A stretch of DNA of 64,000 nt from Dendrophyllia cribrosa (Eukaryota > Cnidaria > Anthozoa > Scleractinia > Dendrophylliidae), in assembly GCA_024195265.1 (NCBI GenBank), contig JAJLRJ010000001.1, forward strand, positions 6,367,857-6,431,856, given 5' to 3'. This document shows, piece by piece, positions 56,663 through 64,000 of the stretch. The position numbers and the translations under genes are program-made. Under the pieces are notes generated by a model that was not told the DNA's origin, made no database searches, and saw nothing but the letters and a program-made list of their open reading frames with translations. Within the stretch, counting starts at the first letter, position 1, and each line of letters begins with the position of its first letter.

Positions 56663-56745
56663 CAACCTCGTTCCCAGGGTTTTTCCTTTTTTAAAATTGA
56701 GAGGCCCCTCCCAATTTTAAAAAAGGGAAAAACCCCGGGAACGAG
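56663..56745. repeat. Perfect-arm hairpin, CAACCTCGTTCCC
   Basis: ACAACCTCGTTCCCAGGG and the complementary end enclose an A/T-rich stem with CCTTTTTTAAAATTGAGAGG; a smaller relative is at 56877-56915. A common dispersed hairpin repeat. Confidence 0.75.
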
Positions 56746-56915
56746 GTTGATGTGCACAGGGAACGATCAGCAGTCATTCAATGCAAATATAAAAGCTCAC
56801 AGTAAGGTTATCAAAGTCGTGCGGAAAGTGACTTGTTGGTGTAGTCCAATATAATCGCGTAGACCTGAAATGCCAACCTCGTCCCCAGGGTATATCTTCT
56901 TCCCGAGAACGAGGT

Positions 56916-58089
56916 TGGCGAGATGTTATAGGAGATTATGTGTTATTTGCCGGTTTCACTGTAGTTTGCAGACCCAGGTTCTGCAAAGATGATTCACCAG
57001 ATAAGATAAGATAAGACAATGGTGAAGAAATTCGCCCATTAAAAGCGCAAAGTGTAAATACTTCCTGAAATGTAAACGTCCACAAAAAACAAGATCTCCT
57101 TCACCATTTTCTCACAATTATATAGACAAATCGTGACGGGCCGAATGACGACTAGCAAATCAAGACACACGAATCATTGCAGGCGAGGCTAACTGGCGAA
57201 TCTCACTGTACTGAGATATTTATGTTATTTTTTTAATACTTCAATAGGGCAGTATTTACTTTGACTACTCTGTCATCTCAGTTAAACTGTGGCTCGAAAT
57301 ATATTTTTTTTGGCGCGCGCAGACTGGATTGGAATTTACCCTTGTCGTGTCAAAATGTTAAGAAATTTTAAATTTACGACGTCCGAACTTCTGTTTCCAC
57401 TCGGTAATGCTTTTCATTCTTTGCTTTATTCAAAGTTTTGAAAAATATCTGTCAACAGAGAAAAAAACGAATTCTTTAAAATTTCTGACCGGATTTGTTT
57501 TTAACATGGTACTCAGGTAGAACACAGGGGCAAAATTTAAACAGAATTCACCGTGGAATTCTAAAGAAAATTGAAGATATGTCTGTTTTGAGGCCATACT
57601 TAAAAGAAAAGCCCAGTGGTGTTACCATAACAACGCCAACCTCGATACAGCTATGGGAAATTAATACTGTAATATTATCTTGATTTCAGACTAAAATGTA
57701 ATGGCGATTCGCAAAGTATAACTCTAATTGTTTTGCCTCCAAATATACTAAATAGGGAGACCAAAAAACTATTTCAGTTAAGCCACCTTATTTGGCCAAC
57801 GAATCATGTTTGAAGAAACCTGGGTCTGCACACAGCAGTAAAACCGGTTGTAATTAATAATGCAAGTATGTGTATTGTCTGAGTTCGTTCGTCCTGTGTG
57901 TGTTTCGCCGAAGGGATACATAATGACATTATAAATGAATTCGCTACCAGATAAGTCCTAATTGGTGAAAATGATTGTTACTGTTCGTATTCTTATTTAG
58001 TTTATAATTAATATGAACTGACAGTGTGCCACTAAGAGATATTTACATATGAACTCAGAAGGGCATCCAGCATTTTATGTTATGGACAA
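56916..58089. other. No gene seen
   Basis: A 62-residue frame at 57495 is not recognisable. Confidence 0.4.
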
Positions 58090-58860
58090 TAACCACTGTT
58101 TTTTAGGACGACATTCTGACATTTAGAAGCTATTGAAAATAGAAAGCGTCCGGTTTCGCAAATTGATTGGCTTAAAACAAGGTGTGACATTCTTAAGGTA
58201 AATATGTAAAATAATATCACAGCACAGTACTATAAAAAATACAAACCGCTGTTTATCCCCAAGGTTGATACGTGCAGTTACTGACTTCCCGTGGTGAGAA
58301 GCAACGTATAGGACGGTCACCAAAAACGTATGCTGCATTAAGTAAATAACGTTTTCCCTTTTAGTTCTCAAGGGCTGAAAATTCGATTCCTCAGTACTAC
58401 TGAATCATGACTTTTATTTTGTATAGGGAATGCGTGTCGAGTGATTAAGGCCATTGTCGGGTAAGTTCCTTTCTTTACGCCAGGAGTCGTCTTAAATATA
58501 TGCTAAGATCTTAAAAGACAAACACTTTGCGAGTTCTTTGACGGCTTCCTTCCTTCCTTCTTTTCTTTCTTTGTAAACAGGCAATATCATTATTATTATT
58601 ATTTTTTCAATATATAATCCTTTGTCTTAAAACGTTTCAACGTTGTTTTCTATATTGTCATATTCGATAGCCTGTTTTAATAGTCACGACTGGCATTAAA
58701 ACAACGCGGTTTATTGGAAAGATTCCTTTGAAAGCTAAGTTAAGAAAGGTAAATGAAAAGCAGCTTCAGTCTAGACACAGTTTACGTCAATCACTAGTCC
58801 AGTGCAGTGTAATTGTTGAAACTATTCTTTGCCCCTTTCAATCAAGAAGTGATGACATTT
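58090..58860 (+). repeat. Old segmental duplicate, partner of block 2
   Basis: See 50800-51490. Order and spacing of the exon-like blocks are kept. 58861-59400 shows no gene. Confidence 0.45.
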
Positions 58861-59403
58861 TATTCCGAAGGTACTAAGTGACTAGAATATCATGAATGAT
58901 TAGTACCTAAGTGTGGGCAAACAAATATCTTTTGTTATATAAATAGTATAGTTATTAACAGCTTGATGGGATTTTTAGTTGTCACGTTTACTGCACCATA
59001 CTCATCTTTATAACTGTCGATTGATTTTACTTTAAAATTTATTTTTTCGAAATAAAAGTGCGATGTTATACAATGTGCGTTTAACTAAAATGCGCAAATT
59101 AATTGCGGACCCCATGTTGTTTTTCATTGTTTTTTTTTTCGCTTTAACTCGCACACTGCCTACCCGTCACTGCATTATTATTAGTAAAATTAATAACAAA
59201 AGTTATTTATTTTGTGCATGAATCAGGGGCACTCGACAAGGAACGTTTTATAGGAAAAGGCTTGGAATGGCGTTGTACTGTTTTTCATATCATTTTCAGA
59301 GTGCATGCATGCCTTCGAAGAAAACTGTCTGAAAGATAATACTGGTTGACCTATTCGGTTGTCATAGCTGAATATTTTAGCGTCGATCAGAAAATTTTAT
59401 TTC

Positions 59404-59515
59404 ATATGAAATAATTTTGAATATACTTGAATAATTTTGAATATACTTGAATAATTTTGGATATACTTGAATAATTTTGAATATACTTAAATAATTTTGA
59501 ATATATTTTGAATTT
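59404..59515. repeat. 20-bp tandem repeat
   Basis: Five to six units of AATAATTTTGAATATACTTG. Confidence 0.92.
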
Positions 59516-59677
59516 AATTAAATTACTGTAAATAAGTTTTCTTCATTACCAGTATAATGTAATAGTTAACATTGTGACCGAAAAGCCCTGTTGAATGGAG
59601 TCTCGATAAAGTATGTATATATGTATGTATGTATCCCCCGAATCAGTTGTGACGACAGCTTTTGTGCTGCACTACTG

Positions 59678-60460
59678 CAGGGGCGGATCCAGGAATTACT
59701 GAAAGGGGGGTTGTATACCTTAAGGCGGGGGTCTACCTTAATTTTAATGAAATTTTAAGAGGTTTTAAGAAGGGATAGGAGAAAGAAAATGAGTTTTGGA
59801 ACACCAACAGACAGTCGATACCCACGCAAGAGCACCCAGGTTGCTAGTGGACCAACTTGGTGTCTGTCTATTAATTATTAACTACAAATTCTAATTTTAA
59901 AACTTCACTAAATCTTCAATATTTCTTAATTCTCTAAATTTTACAAATCCTTTGAGAAAAACTATGTCCTCCCCAAAATACCCCAAAATCACCCAAAAAT
60001 TTACAAAACATCCCACAACATAGATTCATGTAATGAGTGAAGGATTTTTGGATTGCTTGAAACGTGAACGAGATATTTCCATTAAAGCCATGATAAGTGG
60101 CGGAAAAATGGCATTCAGGTAGAGCCCCGCCTTAATAACTTTCCACGCCATGGGCGTGGACGGCGAGCGCCGTAGGAGCTAGCTTCTAGGGGGGTCCGGG
60201 GCATGCCCCTCGCGGAAAACATTTCCGATTTTACCTTCTAAAACGCTATTTTCAGCATTCCTAAGACATTATCTTTTCCTAACTTGTCAATTGATGGAAG
60301 TGAAACAACTAACGTATAAAACAATTTTATTCTATCTTCTATCATTTTTATGAGCCACAAGGGAGGAACAAGAAAAGTCAAACAATCAGTTAAAAAAAAA
60401 ATGCTGCTCAAAGGGGGGAGGGGGGCAACCCCCTCAACCCCTCCCCTGGATCCGCTTCTG
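59678..60460. mobile_element. hAT-like element, 5-bp duplication, with nested MITE
   Basis: CAGGGGCGGATCCAGG to CCTGGATCCGCTTCTG, flanked by TACTG (59673-59677 and 60461-60465). Same family as 21470-21758. The minus-strand frame across the right part has no known domain. Confidence 0.85.
59720..60135. mobile_element. TTAA-flanked MITE inside the hAT-like element
   Basis: TTAAGGCGGGGGTCTACCTT to AGGTAGAGCCCCGCCTTAA. It shares its interior with 29172-29449 in opposite orientation. Confidence 0.8.
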
Positions 60461-60465
60461 TACTG

Positions 60466-61702
60466 TGAAGACAGGTTCTTTGGCACCAAGGACAATTCCC
60501 TATGATGGCTTTTTAACCTGGTGGAACACTCGCTGGCTTCGGGAAGTCCGGGATCTGTCACAGCAGATAATATCTCCGAGTCGATAGAACAGACGGAACA
60601 ACTTCGACAGCAAAACACTCCTTACTTCTTAGAACAATAACTAGAATGCAACCAGAGTGTAATAACCGGCAACTCGACCGGGGGCATAGCCCCACCGGGT
60701 GCATTCCATCTCACGTCTTACAAAGCACTAACTTGTATTTGAGACTAACCTAACGCACAATTTGAATTACATCATAGTCCTATTGGATGAGATTAAAACC
60801 AAGCTTTGCAACATTAATTACTTTCAAACTAACGCAAGGTACTAACAACTTAACAAAATAACTTTTGCGGGTTCTTACACTTTACAGCTAAGATAGGGTG
60901 AGAACAGTTCACGCTAATCTTAACAACAGGTGTTATGGTTATCGCACTGGAAAACTAAGAGAAAATTATTCTACGCTGGATTTTAATATTTTTACACAGT
61001 GAAACTAAATAGCAATAATTCCTGTTATCACAATTTACAATTATTAGCTGCTTTATCCTTTCAGTCCTTTCCGAAAATCTCAGTTGGCCTTATTTCCAGC
61101 CCAAAACGACATTTTTGCGGCTTTTTAACCTGGGGAAACACTCAGTAATCGGTCGCGCGTAATTAAAAAGTCCGTTTGAATTCTGTAGATCGGTTTTAAT
61201 TTTGCATTAAAAGACTCCAAATGGGAAACATCTTTAAGCTTATTGTTGTTTATATTTGTTTACAACAAATTAGTCATTTTTATCGCTGGATTCCAGTGTT
61301 CTTGTTACGAAACAGTTTACAGCTGAGTGCGAGCGAGTGAGTGAGTGAGTGAGTGAGTGAATTTGCCATCGTCTTCGATAGCCCGTTCATTACGCTTCGC
61401 TAATCTCGGATTAAAAAGGTCTTGCGCTTTGAATTTGCTAAATGCTCTCCGAGTTTAAACACAGCATTTTTTTCAGTTGCTCAAAATCTTTGTGCACGAT
61501 CTATCCTGAATCGTCCCCAGTCGTCTCTCAATAAACGAGAGAAGCGCGGCCGAGGGGAGCGCGAGGGGTGATGGGAAGGAGAAAAGAGGGAAGTCTATCC
61601 CTTTCCTTTTCCTCCTTCCCATCACCCACGCGCGTCTCTCGTTCCTCGTTCCGTGCATCCCCCGCGCGCTTCTACCGCGCCTTGCCAAGAGAAACGACTG
61701 GG
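60466..61702. other. No gene; (GAGT)n and a purine palindrome
   Basis: GAGT repeat at about 61327-61360. Around 61560-61630 GGGTGATGGGAAGGAGAAAAG and its complement form an imperfect hairpin. Confidence 0.5.
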
Positions 61703-61711
61703 GATGTATCA

Positions 61712-62247
61712 TAGGCTCAGTCTCCAGCCGTGGGTGTCTCGATGCGCCCGCGATATCTCCCCACCTCACGGCTGGGCGCACGGCTTTGGTTGCTTGTCCA
61801 TGACGTCATTACAATTATGCGGAAAATGGACACGTCATTTACATAATAGAAAAGATTGATGCGAACTTTGCTTTCCTTCGAAGTGATCCAACACTAGTGG
61901 AAAAGCTTGAAAAATTAAGGATTTACCCGAACCAGTCGGTAGAATGACAAATGCATCTCGTCCCAAAATAAGTTTCTTCATAGCAAGACTCTGTTTCTCC
62001 CTGAAATTATCAAACCCAAACTTCTGAAGCGCGTACGAGCAAGCATTTTCAAACCCGCCTGTTAAAGCTTGCATAGTCCGCCATCTTTGTTTATTTATGC
62101 AAATACCCGCTAATTTATGCCCCGCAAATTTCGGCGGGTTCGTTTCTGATTGGTCAATGTAAACAATAACCAAACCCGTGCGCCCAGCCGTGAGGTGGGG
62201 AGATAGCGCGGGCGCATCGAGACACCCACGGCTGGAGACTGAGCCTA
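61712..62247. mobile_element. Mutator-like element carrying a helicase fragment (Pack-MULE-like)
   Basis: TAGGCTCAGTCTCCAGCCGT begins it and its complement ends it. The inverted repeats run about 77-80 bases (61712-61791 and 62170-62247). The 9-mer GATGTATCA flanks both sides (61703-61711 and 62248-62256). Nine-base duplications and long inverted repeats are typical of Mutator-like elements. There is no transposase; the cargo is a RecQ-like exon with upstream sequence. Confidence 0.85.
61835..62074 (-). pseudogene. RecQ-like helicase N-terminal fragment, captured
   Basis: From the ATG at 62074: MQALTGGFENACSYALQKFG, then FREKQ (RecQ motif 0 pattern FGxxxFRxxQ) and the Walker A motif LPTGSGKS. 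The frame ends soon after FPLVLDHF. About 80 residues of a helicase that normally exceeds 500, so it cannot be functional alone. CCAAT-type (ATTGACCAATC) and AT-rich sequence lie upstream inside the element, and TGACGTCA is at 61801-61808. It could be exon 1 of a host gene moved with its promoter. Confidence 0.72.
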
Positions 62248-62256
62248 GATGTATCA

Positions 62257-64000
62257 GCGATCTATCCATTTCTATACACGTTTTGCGGAGTACGATGTGT
62301 AATAAAATGCACAAGGAAATTGAAAAAGTCCTGCTCTTTGAATTTGCGAAATACTCTCTGTAATTTAAAGGCAGTCCTGTTTGCGCACGATCTCCTTTAA
62401 AAATGACTGGTTATAAAATACACGGGAAAATTGAAAAAAAAAAATGCTCGTTCTTTGAATTTGAAAAATGCTCTCCAGCTTTAAAAGCAAACCTGTTTTT
62501 AACGTTGATCAAAACGTATGGGTACGACATACGCATTTCGGTATAAGACTATTCTCAAAACAAACGAATTATAAATTATTAACTTGTTCCTTCTCCTAGG
62601 CGTTTCGGCCGACTATTACGATTTTTATCAGGGGTTTTACAAGTAATAGTTATAACCTTGTCTTTATACACAACGTTAACCATAGATAATTTTTCACGGA
62701 TTTACTTACATATGCGTCACATATTTATTTTTTTTGCCTCTTGTCGACAGACACGAGGCGATTAGCTGACTTTCTCAATTTCGGCAAAAAATCTAGTCGC
62801 GGCGACCAACGCCGCACGAATTCAAAACGGGTTTTAATTAAAACGTCGACTGGTCGCAGCAGTCTCGCGGCAGTTTTAGTTGCTCAATAATATTATGTTT
62901 TTGCTTTCTGTCATTTTTGCAGACGCATAGCGGAATTTTTCATTGTTCTAATTTTATCAACAATCACCAGTTTAAACTTATAAATCTACAAAGGCGTCAG
63001 AGTCTTAAAGAAACATTTTTACACAATTTTTTAAGTCGAATTGCATCCCTTTTAATAGCATACATAAAGAATATTAAATATTCCTTTCTAAGTTGATTTT
63101 CAAGTTGTTTAATAGCTTTAAAAGTCCAATTGCATCGAATTTAAAAGTCGAATTGCATCCCTTTTAATAGCATACATAAAGAATATTAACTATTCCTTTC
63201 TAAGTTTATTTTCAAGTTGTTTAATAGCTTTGGGATAATTAGTTGATGTTTTAACAGACATCCATCAGATGGCAATTTACGTATTCCGTTCAGTCATTTC
63301 TGGTCTATCCATACTGGCCGCAGATTCTTCTCATGAGATGGTCAGGTTTTAACAAAATGCCACCCATTAAGTACGTCCATTTAAAATATGTTTGCCGTAC
63401 TATTAAAATGTAGTCGGTTTTCAGAAATTTTCAGCCACCTAATCAGTAAATAGTGTTGTAAGTCACATAAATGTTTATGCACTCTTTCCATGGAAATTCT
63501 AATGTAAAATTAATTTTCAATTTTGCCCCAACATCCAGTTTAAAATTAGCTATGTTCAAACAAACCGCTGTACCAATTAAATGAGTTGTCTCTTGGTATT
63601 ATCTCCATATACGACAAGCGCTTGCAGATCTTCCCGTTGAAAACATGCTTTTTGCCCAAATCTCGTGAGCAGGTGCTCGAATCGGCCATGTTTTTTCTTT
63701 TTATCCTGGCTGCATTCCTTTGTGTTGACTTCATTGATTCCTGAAACAACCAACCCCAAAGGTTAGTTATTCTTGCAGTTGCTCAAGGATGAAACTGTTT
63801 TAGTTTTTATGTCATTTTTGAAGACACGTTGTCTCAGTCGCAATACACCAATTACAGGCGTTATTTTAGTATTTATTTCGTAATGAAGATTTCATGAACA
63901 TTCACCGTGTAAATTTTTCTACAGCCGTTTCCATCATTTTTGCACAATTTTAAACGTTCAATGTAGTCAGGAACCAGCCGAGTTTACGTTTGTAAGCTAA
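62257..64000. other. No gene; tandem duplication
   Basis: GAATTGCATCCCTTTTAATA plus about 65 more bases is repeated at 63037 and 63149 (period 112). GGCGTTTCGGCC with ATCAGGGG near 62600-62640 faintly recalls a Penelope 3' end. Minus-strand frames near 63546-63759 are unrecognised. Confidence 0.45.

Noticed and set aside
62590..62650. Penelope 3'-end hammerhead near GGCGTTTCGGCC
   Set aside because: The core reads CUGAUAA and stem II fails; too weak to annotate.

Overview
This is eukaryotic nuclear DNA: AT-rich, intron-bearing and crowded with transposons. Coding content is small: a cytochrome P450 locus, one class C G-protein-coupled receptor, and many transposon fragments. The mix (CYP3-clan-like P450 copies, a one-exon class C receptor, Penelope-like elements, THAP and SGNH/zinc-knuckle element proteins, a (TTAGGG)n tract) suggests a marine invertebrate. 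An anthozoan cnidarian such as a stony coral is most likely; that assignment is inference.

Layout. 0-3 kb holds nested MITEs. 3.3-5.4 kb is an intact two-exon P450 gene (506 aa). Its last 385 coding bases, 3' UTR, a large foldback element and a tandem tRNA-Glu(CTC) cluster are duplicated at 9.0-14 kb. The second copy was split by a 2.3 kb palindromic Penelope-like insertion with 13-bp target duplications. 14-27 kb is a transposon graveyard. It includes a 3.6 kb element with long inverted repeats carrying THAP and C2H2 remnants, hAT-like elements with 5-bp duplications, and a foldback enclosing telomere-type repeats. 27.8-32.1 kb is a second P450 copy, disabled by a frameshift and a stop; its 2.7 kb intron holds a hammerhead ribozyme, two transposons and a G-rich 111-bp minisatellite. 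35.3-38.0 kb (minus strand) is an 877-residue class C receptor in one exon. 38-64 kb has no convincing host gene. It holds foldbacks with 7-bp duplications, a SINE, Penelope and ORF1/SGNH retroelement debris, old diverged segmental duplications, and a 536-bp element with 77-bp inverted repeats and 9-bp duplications around a RecQ-like helicase fragment.

The most striking content is RNA. Four loci on the minus strand (8813-8867, 21925-21984, 28660-28714, 46931-46983) fold by hand into type I hammerhead ribozymes with conserved cores, very short stem III and an internal loop in stem I. The copies at 8.8 and 28.7 kb differ by compensatory changes in stems I, Ib and II. One copy abuts a Penelope-type GIY-YIG fragment, and two decayed hammerhead-like folds lie at the ends of the 10.5-12.8 kb Penelope element.

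The P450 and receptor genes are independent. The only functional grouping is the P450 cluster: one gene that looks functional, one pseudogene, one 3' fragment. All calls come from reading the sequence; no database or folding program was run.
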